A stretch of DNA of 47,042 bases, taken from Pseudobdellovibrionaceae bacterium. GTDB taxonomy: Bacteria; Bdellovibrionota; Bdellovibrionia; Bdellovibrionales; JAMPXM01. The notes below the pieces were generated by a model. That model was not told the DNA's origin, ran no database searches, and worked only from the letters and a program-made list of their open reading frames with translations. Within the stretch, counting starts at the first letter, position 1. The number at the start of each line of letters is the position of its first letter. The stretch lies in assembly GCA_947462815.1 (NCBI GenBank), contig CANHQR010000024.1, forward strand, positions 1 to 47,042, read 5' to 3'. The translations under genes were made by a program, and so were the position numbers. Shown one piece after another: positions 16,477 to 24,974 of the stretch.

Positions 16477-17703
16477 ATGTGGCGATTTTCTCTTCTTGCA
16501 ACGGCATGTACTCTCCTCACGAGTCAGTTTTTGTCTAATTTCACCGCATCGTGGTCAGAACCCTTCCACAAGACATGCCTCTCCTTGGCTCCGGCAGTTC
16601 TGTCGCGCGATGTCCTGCAATCGCTGATCTGCGGGGCGCCTCTGTCGAGTTCGGTCGACGCCGCAGTGTGGAAGCAACTGGGGCTCGTTCACCTCTTAGT
16701 CGTCAGCGGCGGCCATCTCGTCATCGTCGATCTTGTGTTGATGAGTGTCATGAAATGGGTCGGGTTCTTACATCGCTTCCCGAAGCTGACGGCGCTCATC
16801 CGTTGGACGGCCCTGAGTGCGATGATGATAGCGAATCAGTTTGCCCCGCCGATTTGGCGAGCCTACCTGGCGATGGCCCTTCGTGAACCTCTTCGTCGTC
16901 GTGGTTGGACTTCCACACAGCGCGGATTGGCCGCTTTCTGGCTGGCCTTGTCCACGGTGAAATCACGCGGCGACTTGATGTCTCTGAGCCTCTCAGCCAT
17001 TTGTGCGTGGGTACTCACATGGCCGAGGCCACAACTTCGTCCCATCAAGCGCCTCCCATCGACTTGGCGACAACGTCTTCGAGACGCCCTCCTCAAACTT
17101 GGGCCGCAACTCGTCTGGGCTTTACTCATTCAAACTCTGATCTGGTGGGGCACCTGGCCCCTGATCGCCTCGATGGGCGCCCCTCATCCTTTGGCAACGA
17201 TGAGCAATCTGGTCTTGGCGCCGCTCTTGGGACTCTTGCTCTTACCGCTCGCGCTTCTTGCTCTCTTCGTTCATGCCGATTGGATCCAATTGACTTGGGA
17301 ATCGATATGGTCGCTGACGCAAAACGGACTGCAGCTATTGGCATCGGCTTTACCTCTCACCTCGGCCAGAGAGACGTTATCGAGTTTGGAGTGGGCGCTC
17401 TTATCGATCGCAATGAGTGCGATCTTGATCCTTGTCATGATTCAAGAAAGATCTGCCGCTCGCAACGCCAATCTGGGACGAAGTCCACGCATCCAACTCG
17501 GGCTCATGGTGTTGCTGAGCCTCCTCGCAATCGCCACGCCGCCTCGGCCACGCCTACGATCTCAGAGTTCCGATGTTCGACATGCAACTCATGCCCCCGC
17601 TGGAGCTTCTGATGCTGAAGGCCCACAAAAAGAAAAGCCTGTAGGCTTTCACCTACAGGCTCGCTGTCCCTCATCCGATGATCGAAATCAGTTCGCCGAG
17701 TAA
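16477..17703 (+). CDS. ComEC/Rec2-type DNA uptake channel core, truncated and probably frameshifted
   Basis: A 408-codon polytopic membrane protein. The segment GLVHLLVVSGGHL at about 70-81 is the ComEC signature, where family members have G-SHLLAISGLH, and PPIWRAYLA near 128 fits the next conserved helix. ComEC forms the inner-membrane channel for single-stranded DNA in transformation. Compared with full ComEC (600-800 residues) both the N-terminal OB-fold and the C-terminal metallo-beta-lactamase domain are missing. The last 50 codons have unusual third-position composition and pass through the ald terminator into ald itself; a +1 frame change near 17519-17546 would give a more natural end at 17644. 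The ribosome site is weak. A relic, a short form or an assembly error are all possible. Confidence 0.75.
   Translation: MWRFSLLATACTLLTSQFLSNFTASWSEPFHKTCLSLAPAVLSRDVLQSLICGAPLSSSVDAAVWKQLGLVHLLVVSGGHLVIVDLVLMSVMKWVGFLHRFPKLTALIRWTALSAMMIANQFAPPIWRAYLAMALREPLRRRGWTSTQRGLAAFWLALSTVKSRGDLMSLSLSAICAWVLTWPRPQLRPIKRLPSTWRQRLRDALLKLGPQLVWALLIQTLIWWGTWPLIASMGAPHPLATMSNLVLAPLLGLLLLPLALLALFVHADWIQLTWESIWSLTQNGLQLLASALPLTSARETLSSLEWALLSIAMSAILILVMIQERSAARNANLGRSPRIQLGLMVLLSLLAIATPPRPRLRSQSSDVRHATHAPAGASDAEGPQKEKPVGFHLQARCPSSDDRNQFAE
17546..17644 (+). other. Likely true 3' end of the ComEC-like gene in frame 2
   Basis: In the frame one base ahead of the annotated one, the codons from 17546 encode GHAYDLRVPMFDMQLMPP and then a hydrophobic stretch ending in Lys-Lys-Lys-Ser-Leu before TAG. 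About 25 of 32 codons end in G or C, against about 8 of 32 in the annotated frame over the same bases. The stop lies at the edge of the ald terminator, avoiding any overlap with ald. Frame 2 is closed upstream by a TGA at 17516, so the shift must lie after that. Confidence 0.55.
17627..17661 (-). terminator. Intrinsic terminator of ald
   Basis: On the minus strand a perfect 10-bp stem, AGCCTGTAGG / CCTACAGGCT, with a 6-base loop is followed by TTTTCTTTTTG. It lies 27 bases beyond the ald stop and within the apparent 3' end of the convergent ComEC-like frame. Confidence 0.9.
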
Positions 17704-18809
17704 GGCTTGAAATCCATACCCAAGGACCGCGCGACCGGTTCATAGGTCACATGTCCGCCGTAGCAGTTGAGACCTTTGTAGAGAGCGCGATCTTTCGCGA
17801 CGGCATCTTCGACTCCCATCGCGGCGATCATCGAGCCATACTTGAATGTCGCGTTCGTCAGGGCGTAGGTCGAAGTACGAGCCACGACACCCGGCATGTT
17901 CGGCACGCAATAGTGAATGACTCCGTTCACCTCGTAAGTGGGGTTTTGGTGTGAGGTCGGTCGGCAAGTCTCAATGCAACCGCCTTGATCAACCGCAACG
18001 TCCACCACCACCGATCCTGGCTGCATACGTTCGATCATGTCTTTCGACACCAAAATCGGAGCCTTCCAGCCCGTCACCAAAACACCGCCGACCACAAGGT
18101 CTGACTCGACGACACTCTTTTCGATGTTCTGTGTGTTCGAATGCAAAGTCGTCAACCGGCCCTGGAAGACGTCATCGAGATACTCGAGACGCTTATGATT
18201 CACATCCAAAATGGTCACCTCAGCACCTAAACCGACCGCCATTTTGGCCGCATTGATACCGACGACACCACCGCCAATGATCGTGACTTTACCGCGATTC
18301 ACGCCCGTCACGCCGCCCAGCAAAATGCCTTTTCCGCCGTGATCCTTTTGCAAATAAAACGCGCCAATCTGTGTTGCCATTCGGCCCGCGACTTCCGACA
18401 TGGGAGTCAAAAGCGGCAGCGATCCGTCGTCGAGCTGAATCGTTTCGTAGGCGATCGACTTCACTTTGCGTTCGCAAAGAACCTTGGTCAGCTTCGCCTC
18501 GGCTGCGAGATGGAGATAAGTGTAGAGAATTTGATTTTCGCGGAGCAGCTCGTACTCATCGGGGAGCGGCTCTTTCACCTTCATGATCATATCGGCTTTC
18601 GAATAAAGCTCAGCCGCAGAATCCACGATCTTCGCTCCAGCTTTTTCGTATTGCTCGTTGGTGATGCGCGAGCCAAAACCGGCATCCTTTTGGACGAGCA
18701 GCGTATGTCCCTCTTTGACGAGTTGTTTGACACCGGCTTCGGTCAGGCCAACGCGATTTTCTGAGATTTTAATTTCCTTCGGAACACCAATGACGATGCG
18801 TTTTCCCAC
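17688..18809 (-). CDS. ald: Alanine dehydrogenase
   Basis: A 373-residue NAD-dependent enzyme interconverting L-alanine and pyruvate plus ammonia. The family start [20 protein letters not shown], the VKEP and LHLAAE motifs, and the nucleotide-binding stretch [23 protein letters not shown] (split across about 168-190) are all present. Substrate and catalytic residues R19, K79 and H100 match the positions known in mycobacterial Ald. The frame is open to 18995, but GTG 18809 has an AGGGAG ribosome site and yields the normal length; the extension looks non-coding. lpxC lies upstream on the same strand 218 bases away, so ald probably has its own promoter. Confidence 0.95.
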   Translation of the reverse strand: MGKRIVIGVPKEIKISENRVGLTEAGVKQLVKEGHTLLVQKDAGFGSRITNEQYEKAGAKIVDSAAELYSKADMIMKVKEPLPDEYELLRENQILYTYLHLAAEAKLTKVLCERKVKSIAYETIQLDDGSLPLLTPMSEVAGRMATQIGAFYLQKDHGGKGILLGGVTGVNRGKVTIIGGGVVGINAAKMAVGLGAEVTILDVNHKRLEYLDDVFQGRLTTLHSNTQNIEKSVVESDLVVGGVLVTGWKAPILVSKDMIERMQPGSVVVDVAVDQGGCIETCRPTSHQNPTYEVNGVIHYCVPNMPGVVARTSTYALTNATFKYGSMIAAMGVEDAVAKDRALYKGLNCYGGHVTYEPVARSLGMDFKPYSAN

Positions 18810-18996
18810 CCCATCTCCCTTCTCGCCCTCGGCGAGTTTGAACGGGCTGATTGGAGCAGAGTCTTGAAGTGGGGGCAAGTGCCGCGCTCGACGCTGAAAC
18901 TCAAACAAGGCGAAGCCTTGCGTCATCTCGAGCGGGATGCCAAGAAGCGGTGGGGGGTCGATGGAGGCTCTGGACTCAGGCAGAAGGCATGACATT

Positions 18997-19005
18997 GGGG
19001 GGGGG
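18997..19005. repeat. Homopolymeric G9 tract between lpxC and ald
   Basis: Nine consecutive G residues on the + strand, 22 bases past the lpxC stop. It is outside any accepted gene. Confidence 0.8.
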
Positions 19006-19027
19006 CCACCGTGCGCCAGCTCGCCGT

Positions 19028-19912
19028 TTAGTATTTCCCCGCCCAGGCATATTCGCCGCCGAGCTGCATCTCGCGCCAGCGATCTGTGGACTGCAGCAGC
19101 TTGCGCGCGAGCTTGTTCATGACATCATGCCCTGCTTTGTGCAGGACCACATGCCCCAAAAGCGGGCGCCCCAAGGTGACTAAGTCACCCAGCGCATCCA
19201 AAACTTTGTGACGCACGAATTCGTCCGCAAACCGTAAGCCGCCTGGATTCATAACGCCTGAATCATCGAGGACAATCGCATTGTCCAAGCTCCCGCCAAG
19301 TGCCAATCCCCGAGCGCGCATCGCCTCGACATCCTTCAAAAACCCAAAGGTCCGCGCACCAGCAATCTCGCGGGCAAAGCTGGTTTCGTTGATATCCACA
19401 TCAATGCGCTGCTTACCGATCGCCCCATGTGCGAAGTCGATGACGCAGGTTACGCGCAAACCCGAGTAAGGCACCACGTAAGCGTGCTTCTCACCTTCGC
19501 CATAAAACACAGGCTCCGTGACGTAGAGGTAGCGCCGCGGCTCTTCTTGCTCCACAAAGCCGACGGAGAGGAGTGCATCGAGAAAAGTCTTCGCCGATCC
19601 ATCGCCGATGGGAATCTCCGGACCATTCAATTCGATATAAAGATTGTCGATGCGGTAGGCCGCCAACGCCGACAAACAATGCTCGACGGTCGACACCGAG
19701 AATGCGGGGCCCGAGAGAGTCGTCGCAAGTGACGTGGCACTCACACTCTCGGCGTGAACTCGAATCGCGGGCGTACCCGGCAAATCACTTCGCATCACGA
19801 AGATTCCCGTGTCCGGTGGCGCAGGTCGAAACACAATTCGCGCCGGCTCTCCCGTGTGCAAACCAATCCCATCCACGGCGACTCTTTGGCGAATTGTGCG
19901 CTGAAGATACAT
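19028..19912 (-). CDS. lpxC: UDP-3-O-acyl-N-acetylglucosamine deacetylase
   Basis: The committed step of lipid A synthesis: removal of the N-acetyl group from UDP-3-O-acyl-GlcNAc. The 294-residue length is normal. Zinc ligands are recognisable: H78 in STVEHCLSAL (with E77 beside it), H235 and D239 in FVRHKVLDALGDL; the catalytic His is H262 in HKAGHDVMN. The N-terminus QRTIRQRVAVDGIGLHTG and ELNGPEIPIGDGSA are typical. A GAGGT ribosome site precedes the ATG by five bases. In many bacteria lpxC follows ftsZ or sits in division clusters; here it stands alone before ald. Confidence 0.96.
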   Translation of the reverse strand: MYLQRTIRQRVAVDGIGLHTGEPARIVFRPAPPDTGIFVMRSDLPGTPAIRVHAESVSATSLATTLSGPAFSVSTVEHCLSALAAYRIDNLYIELNGPEIPIGDGSAKTFLDALLSVGFVEQEEPRRYLYVTEPVFYGEGEKHAYVVPYSGLRVTCVIDFAHGAIGKQRIDVDINETSFAREIAGARTFGFLKDVEAMRARGLALGGSLDNAIVLDDSGVMNPGGLRFADEFVRHKVLDALGDLVTLGRPLLGHVVLHKAGHDVMNKLARKLLQSTDRWREMQLGGEYAWAGKY

Positions 19913-20210
19913 AGACCTCAGTCTTAATGAGATGCGCTGGGGGTGTCTAGAAAAGCCTCGTGGTTGAGCCCGGCTGCTTTCAGCTGTGGCTCACAGGCCA
20001 CGCCCAGTGTGGGCCACGACCCACACCCTGAGCCGAATCCCGCCTGATGCCGCGACACTCGACTTTAGTTCGATTGGAATTCAACGCCCCTCCACCGACA
20101 ATTGAGGAGATGCTTCGCTTTGAACTTCACAAGGCCATGACTCACGAATCCAGGGCGAAAACGGCAAACTTGCGTCTGCAGGTTTTCGGGCACAACTTGT
20201 GTTCTATAGG

Positions 20211-20264
20211 CCTCATGCGCCTCATGCGCCTCATGCGCCTCATGCGCCTCATGCGCCTCATGCG
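20211..20264 (+). repeat. Six perfect 9-bp tandem repeats CCTCATGCG
   Basis: Six uninterrupted copies of CCTCATGCG. In the frame of the small lipoprotein each unit reads Leu-Met-Arg, so each copy carries an in-frame ATG ahead of the signal peptide. Changes in copy number would keep the frame and change only the N-terminal length. Confidence 0.95.
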
Positions 20265-20568
20265 TTTCGGTCGCTTCGGCAGCTTCAGCCGGCTGCTCGG
20301 CGGCCTCGGCATCGCCCTGTCGGTCCTCGCGGCATGTGCTTCAAAAGATGAGAAAGAGAGTGTGCGCTGGTCCACAGATCCCGAGGCCAGTGGACAAGGA
20401 CATCCCGCCGCCTACGGAATCATCGACACTTTCTATGTTGGCAAACCCCAGTCCGTGCGCCCCGCGAATGATGCGGTTTTTTACTACAAAAAGTGCTCGA
20501 TGCAAAACGCCTCCGGCGAACGCGCTTTCTTCACCAAAACCGAATACAACTGTAACGATCCTCGCTGA
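20215..20568 (+). CDS. Small lipoprotein with repeat-encoded N-terminus
   Basis: From the first repeat ATG the product has 117 residues: Met-Arg-Leu units, then RFGRFGSFSRLLGG, a hydrophobic core and LAAC, a good lipobox, followed by about 75 polar residues with two cysteines near the end. No known family is recognised. Because every 9-bp unit contains ATG, any of six codons between 20215 and 20260 could start translation; the last gives about 102 residues and a conventional Arg-rich signal peptide. The frame is open to 20047, but that extension would place the signal sequence inside the protein. TATAGG just before the first ATG is a weak ribosome site. The gene stands alone. Confidence 0.55.
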   Translation: MRLMRLMRLMRLMRLMRFGRFGSFSRLLGGLGIALSVLAACASKDEKESVRWSTDPEASGQGHPAAYGIIDTFYVGKPQSVRPANDAVFYYKKCSMQNASGERAFFTKTEYNCNDPR

Positions 20569-20738
20569 GATTCGGACATGATCGTATAAAAATCAAAGGG
20601 CCTGGCCTCGCCGTTGAAATCGGGATTGCGTCGCCTCAACTTCTTGCTCAAAGTGAAGTCGCGCGCGAAGAGTCACACCACGTCTAAGACTTAAAGCTCG
20701 TGGAGGCTTCTGTTTCTCTCTACCCTAGGTCACCGCTG

Positions 20739-22406
20739 ATGAATCAATTTTCGACACAGCCACTCATGAATCGCAAATCATGGATGCGGAGGCTCAGCGG
20801 GCCAATACTGGCCGCCCTTCTCGGCTGTGTTGTGGTTTTTCTTGGCTTAGAGATTTTCGTTCGTTGGTCAGGCCAAAAAGGTCGGGCGCAACGCCACGTG
20901 CACATTGATCCGACGGTCCGCTGGAGAATTCTCTGTATCGGCCATAGCCACACAATGGGCGTGGGCGCACCTGAGTCAGAAAGCTTTCCTGCTCAACTCG
21001 AACGGCAGTTGCGAGCCCGAGGACGAAGTGTCCAGGTGATCAATATGGGGTTTGGCGGTTGGAACACCGCTCAGATTCTCAATGAACTTCCCGTCTGGCT
21101 GCAAACCTACTCGCCGCAAATCATTTTGGTTTGGGCCGGCGACCCGAATTTCTATAACCCGGTTGGGCTTCACCAGCAGGGGGAAGCCCCGCGCTGGGAT
21201 CCCCGGCAAACTTTTCGCTCTCTCAATTTTCTTTCGCTTCTCTGGAATGGAGTCGGGATCGACTCGGCCATCGGTCGGAACGAGTATGATCCGCCCTTCG
21301 GCTTGGATCTTGATCAAGCGGAGCGGGCGATGGCCTGGGCCGGATTAATTGAAGTGGGTCCGACAGACCCGACACGTTTCGGGCCCAACTTAAATCGACA
21401 AATCGAGTTGGATCTCTCGTTGGGCCTCGAGCGAGAGCCCGGACATTCTCTCGTGGCCTCCTCCTACATCTTCCATCAGATCACGCGCTCCCCGATTTCA
21501 ACCGAGTCGTTGAGTGATTTGATCAATCGGCATCTCCTCAATCCGCCCGAACCGAAGAAGCCCTCGCCACTCATGGCCAAGGCGCTGATCGAGTATGCTC
21601 GAAGGAAGACGGGCGAGTTGGGTCGAATTCAGGAGTTTCTCTACTGGCAGCGGTGGGCCTTTGAATTTTCAACTTATCCGTTTCGTGACGGCGATCTCCT
21701 CACATGGCTGATCGATCGGAGAGTGCCTCCCGGTTTGAGTCGAGATCAGGTGCAGGTGCAGTTTCAGCGCATCGTCGATGAAATTCACAGCACGACGCTT
21801 TTGCAATTCGGACCTCGGGTGGCTGACCCCAGGTTCAAGCAGCCGTGGGACTATCTCTTACCAACATCTGACCCTTCAAACGACTACCGAAAACGTCAAC
21901 TGCGATTGATTGAATCCAATCCTTATTCGGCTTCGATGGGTTCAGCCCAGCAATTTAGAGAAATCGCCGCAAAAGAACGGTCTCAGGAGAGCGCCAAGGC
22001 CGTTGAGGCTCGCTTGCACCAACTCGTCCCGCAGTTCGCCAAAACACTGCGTTTTGATCAGGACTGGATTTCCAAGAGTGTGACGAGCGGACTCACGCGC
22101 ATGATTCAAATTTCTCGTGCAGCCGGCGCGAAGCCTTTCCTGCAATTGTACCATCCCCACCGCGCAGGTTTTCGCGAAGACCTCAGGATCAACGATCTCG
22201 TTCGACAAGTTGCCGAACGAGAAGGCGTCGTCGCCATCAATCCCCTACCATTTCTCCAAAGGGAAATCCGTGGGCGCTCGCACGAACTTGTCTTTACCAA
22301 GAACTATGGACCTTATGACGATCACTTGAACGAATTGGGCTACAAGGCTGTTGCCGACAGCGTTGAGAGTTCTTTGCAAGAGGCCCGGGTCTTTGAGGCG
22401 GATTGA
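20739..22406 (+). CDS. Membrane-anchored SGNH/GDSL-like hydrolase
   Basis: A 555-residue protein with one N-terminal membrane segment and a periplasmic domain of SGNH type. Block I reads ILCIGHSHTMGVG: Gly and the nucleophile-position Ser (residue 70) are kept, but the usual Asp of GDS is His. Block II is GFGGWNT, block III is represented by VWAGDPN, and the Asp-His pair sits in YDDHLNELGY near the C-terminus. A long helical insertion fills the middle. Related proteins remove or add acyl groups on surface glycans; the substrate here is unknown. GTG 20700 and ATG 20766 are other possible starts; 20739 follows AGGT. It is convergent with a methyltransferase gene. Confidence 0.75.
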   Translation: MNQFSTQPLMNRKSWMRRLSGPILAALLGCVVVFLGLEIFVRWSGQKGRAQRHVHIDPTVRWRILCIGHSHTMGVGAPESESFPAQLERQLRARGRSVQVINMGFGGWNTAQILNELPVWLQTYSPQIILVWAGDPNFYNPVGLHQQGEAPRWDPRQTFRSLNFLSLLWNGVGIDSAIGRNEYDPPFGLDLDQAERAMAWAGLIEVGPTDPTRFGPNLNRQIELDLSLGLEREPGHSLVASSYIFHQITRSPISTESLSDLINRHLLNPPEPKKPSPLMAKALIEYARRKTGELGRIQEFLYWQRWAFEFSTYPFRDGDLLTWLIDRRVPPGLSRDQVQVQFQRIVDEIHSTTLLQFGPRVADPRFKQPWDYLLPTSDPSNDYRKRQLRLIESNPYSASMGSAQQFREIAAKERSQESAKAVEARLHQLVPQFAKTLRFDQDWISKSVTSGLTRMIQISRAAGAKPFLQLYHPHRAGFREDLRINDLVRQVAEREGVVAINPLPFLQREIRGRSHELVFTKNYGPYDDHLNELGYKAVADSVESSLQEARVFEAD

Positions 22407-22459
22407 ATCGGTGGCGGTCTCGCGGCGGTCGCGTCAAAGACTCGCATTCGGCGCGATCT

Positions 22460-23206
22460 TCAAGCCGACCTGAGTTCGAGAATCCGGCAGCCAAAAAGAC
22501 CTTCTGAAGAAACGCTCAAACCCAAATCTCGACATCGAGAGATAAACTCATCGAGGTAGCCTCGGCCCGGATCACATACCAAGGCCCGCATCGCAGCACC
22601 CGGCTCTGGGTGAGGCTCATGACCAGCTCTCGAGTCAACCAAAGTCCCTTTCAGGGAAGTCGCCAGATAGCGAGCCAGGCTGGCGGGTTGAGATCGATCG
22701 TAGAGGACATCACTGGCGAGCACCAAATGCCACGCCTCCTGGCGAGGCTCTTGCCAATCCGCCCGCTCAAAGACGAGATCTACGCCGGGCAACCTCGAAC
22801 GATTACGCGCCAAAAAGTATTCAACATCTGGGTGCAGATCGCGGGCGACGACGGACCAACCGCGCGCAGCGAGCACCAAGGAAGGCAAAGCCAGGCCACA
22901 ACCCAACTCGAGGACACGGGGCCGCTCACCCCACTCGTTCCGCCAGCTGGTCTCTCTCTCGGCCACAACCTGAGCTAACACTCGCGCGGCAGGCCAGATG
23001 ATCCCGAAATATGGACACATCTCTTCAAAGAGATCCTTCTTTCCCTGCGCGAGGTAGTGCTCGAAAAGTTGATCGATCGTTTTGTCGATATCAGCCAAGT
23101 GTTCGATCTCAAGCGAAAGGCCGCCCAAATCGACACGCGAAATTGCGGTCTCGTATTCGAAGTTTGGCGTGCGAAGACGCGTCGTCAGATCTTGCATATG
23201 TTGCAT
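22460..23206 (-). CDS. SAM-dependent methyltransferase, lysine-methyltransferase-like
   Basis: A 248-residue class I methyltransferase. Motif I is VLELGCGLALPSLVLAARG, preceded by PYFGIIWPAARVLA, a Trp-containing stretch typical of the Methyltransf_16 group, which includes protein lysine methyltransferases such as those acting on ETF-beta. The post-motif VLASDVLYDRSQPASLARYL replaces the DxxY-type acceptor motif with D-V-L-Y-D. The substrate is not readable from sequence and no ETF gene is near. Two ATG codons nine bases apart (23206, 23197) could be the start; the frame is open to 23242. No strong ribosome site is seen for any of them. Confidence 0.75.
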   Translation of the reverse strand: MQHMQDLTTRLRTPNFEYETAISRVDLGGLSLEIEHLADIDKTIDQLFEHYLAQGKKDLFEEMCPYFGIIWPAARVLAQVVAERETSWRNEWGERPRVLELGCGLALPSLVLAARGWSVVARDLHPDVEYFLARNRSRLPGVDLVFERADWQEPRQEAWHLVLASDVLYDRSQPASLARYLATSLKGTLVDSRAGHEPHPEPGAAMRALVCDPGRGYLDEFISRCRDLGLSVSSEGLFGCRILELRSA

Positions 23207-23231
23207 TGAATATCTTGCTGATTTTGCCCAG

Positions 23232-23295
23232 AAGCCGGCCACAGTAGCCGGCCATAGAAGCCAGCCAGTGAGCCGACCAGTGAGTCGTCCCGTCA
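23232..23295. repeat. Degenerate 12-13 bp direct repeats between ruvB and the methyltransferase gene
   Basis: Four to five decaying copies of AGCCGGCCANNN(N): AGCCGGCCA twice, then AGCCAGCCA, AGCCGACCA and AGTCGTCCC. They lie just after ruvB and before the methyltransferase start on the same strand, and might form weak hairpins through the palindrome GCCGGC. Confidence 0.65.
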
Positions 23296-23304
23296 GACGC
23301 CGTC

Positions 23305-24369
23305 TTAGCTTTCTAACTGTAGCTTTTCAATATGCGCTCGAGCCGACTCGGTGATCACTCGGCCTCGCGGTGTCTTTTGCAACAAGCCTTCCTGAAGCAA
23401 GAAGGGCTCATAGACTTCTTCCAAAGTGTCGACCTCTTCAGCAAGGGCCGAGGACAAAGTCTCGATGCCAACCGGACCGCCGGCGAATTTATCACAAATC
23501 ATGCTGAGCAGTCGGCGATCCATATCATCTAAACCCAGCTCGTCGACTTCCAACAGATCCAGAGCAGCCCGAGCCGCGGCCTCATCGATGACACCGCGAC
23601 CCCGAACTTCCGCAAAATCACGGACGCGCTTCAAAAGGCGATTGGCGATTCGCGGTGTACCTCGACAACGCCGAGCAATTTCAAAGGCTCCCTCAGGCGT
23701 CATCTGTAATCCGAGAATACGACCCGATCGAAGAAGGATCTCGACCAGATCCTGCTTTTGATAGAACTGCAGTCGCTCGACGATTCCAAAGCGATCGCGA
23801 AGAGGTCCATTCACCAAACCTGCCCGCGTCGTGGCGCCAATGAGCGTGAACGGTGCGAGCTGAAACTTCATCGATCGTGCACCGAGACCTTCGCCGCTCA
23901 CGATATCAATGTAGAAATCTTCCATCGCCGAATACAAATACTCCTCGATCGAGCGATTGAGTCGATGAATTTCATCGATGAACAAAACACTGCCAGGACG
24001 AAGCCCCGTGAGAATCGCGGCCAACTCGCCTTTGCGATCGAGGGCTGGGCCTGAAGTGGTTTTGCATTCCACCCCCATCGCTTCGGCGATGATGTGAGCC
24101 AGCGTCGTCTTACCTAAGCCGGGAGGGCCACTGAGCAAGACATGATCCAAAGGCTCGCCTCGCTTGAGAGCCGCCTGCACGAAGAGGAGCAACTTCTCTT
24201 TCACCCGATGCTGTCCAGGGAACTCGTCAAATCGATGCGGCCGGAGTTGATTTTCCCAGGTGCGCTCGCCCGAGCTCGCAACCTCAGCACTCAAGACCGG
24301 CGCACGCTGAAGATCCACACGCGCACGGGCCGACGACTTCGAACTGGTCTTTGGCGATTCTAAACTCAT
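23305..24369 (-). CDS. ruvB: Holliday junction branch migration ATPase RuvB
   Basis: A 354-residue AAA+ motor that drives branch migration of Holliday junctions as a hexamer bound to RuvA. Walker A is GPPGLGKT (81-88), Walker B is FIDEIH (about 130-135), sensor 1 lies in LIGATTRAG and the Arg finger region in PLRDRFG. The C-terminal winged-helix contains [13 protein letters not shown]. About 35 extra N-terminal residues, Ser/Ala rich, precede the usual [11 protein letters not shown]. The start overlaps the ruvA stop as ATGA, so it is translated as part of ruvC-ruvA-ruvB. Confidence 0.97.
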   Translation of the reverse strand: MSLESPKTSSKSSARARVDLQRAPVLSAEVASSGERTWENQLRPHRFDEFPGQHRVKEKLLLFVQAALKRGEPLDHVLLSGPPGLGKTTLAHIIAEAMGVECKTTSGPALDRKGELAAILTGLRPGSVLFIDEIHRLNRSIEEYLYSAMEDFYIDIVSGEGLGARSMKFQLAPFTLIGATTRAGLVNGPLRDRFGIVERLQFYQKQDLVEILLRSGRILGLQMTPEGAFEIARRCRGTPRIANRLLKRVRDFAEVRGRGVIDEAAARAALDLLEVDELGLDDMDRRLLSMICDKFAGGPVGIETLSSALAEEVDTLEEVYEPFLLQEGLLQKTPRGRVITESARAHIEKLQLES

Positions 24370-24974
24370 CGCGCACCTCCGAGGAGGCGGAGTGCTTCGC
24401 GCACACCGTCCTCAAAACTGACATCCGGCGAAAGCTGCTGCATCACGCGTTCAAGCTCCGGTCCACGAAAACCCAAATTTGAAAGAGCCGAGGCAATTTC
24501 ATCCTGGCCCTTGAGCGGCATCGCCGTCGCCCCAACGGCTCGAGCTTGCCCCATGCGGACCGAGCCCGTGGCCCAATCGCCCAGCTTGCCTTTCAATGAC
24601 ACAATCAACTGCTCGGCCGTCTTTTTGCCAACCTTTGGCAAACCTGAAAGCGACTTCACGTCGCCCATTTCAATCCAACGAGCAATCTCACCCAAAGGCG
24701 CCCCAGACAGGATCTTCACCGCCATTTTTGGCCCGACGCCATTCACTCCCAAAAGCGCCAAGAACATGGTCTTTTCTACGCGCGACGAGAAACCAAACAG
24801 CGTCAGCTGATCTTCGCGAACATGCGTGTGCACATCGACGACCACCTCAGCTCCCACCTGTAAGTCTCCGAGAGTCGAAGCCGGACAGGTGAGTTCGTAC
24901 ATCACCCCACCCACATCGATGAGGCAGGTCTCTAAATCCATCTCTTCCACTCGTCCGCGCAGTCGTCCAATCAT
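24366..24974 (-). CDS. ruvA: Holliday junction binding protein RuvA
   Basis: A 202-residue protein that tetramerises on Holliday junctions and recruits RuvB. The start [12 protein letters not shown], the OB-fold, the two helix-hairpin-helix segments ([16 protein letters not shown] and [17 protein letters not shown]) and the C-terminal UBA-like domain that contacts RuvB ([14 protein letters not shown]) are all present. ATG 24974 overlaps the ruvC stop and gives the normal family start; five residues of the longer frame are rejected. Confidence 0.96.
   Translation of the reverse strand: MIGRLRGRVEEMDLETCLIDVGGVMYELTCPASTLGDLQVGAEVVVDVHTHVREDQLTLFGFSSRVEKTMFLALLGVNGVGPKMAVKILSGAPLGEIARWIEMGDVKSLSGLPKVGKKTAEQLIVSLKGKLGDWATGSVRMGQARAVGATAMPLKGQDEIASALSNLGFRGPELERVMQQLSPDVSFEDGVREALRLLGGAR

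Noticed and set aside
16905-17612. 235-codon + strand frame
   Set aside because: Overlaps the ComEC core in another frame; composition not protein-like, and the ComEC frame has the membrane segments and signature.
20142-20375. Minus-strand frame with Arg-Met-Arg repeats
   Set aside because: Antisense reading of the 9-bp repeat inside the lipoprotein gene.
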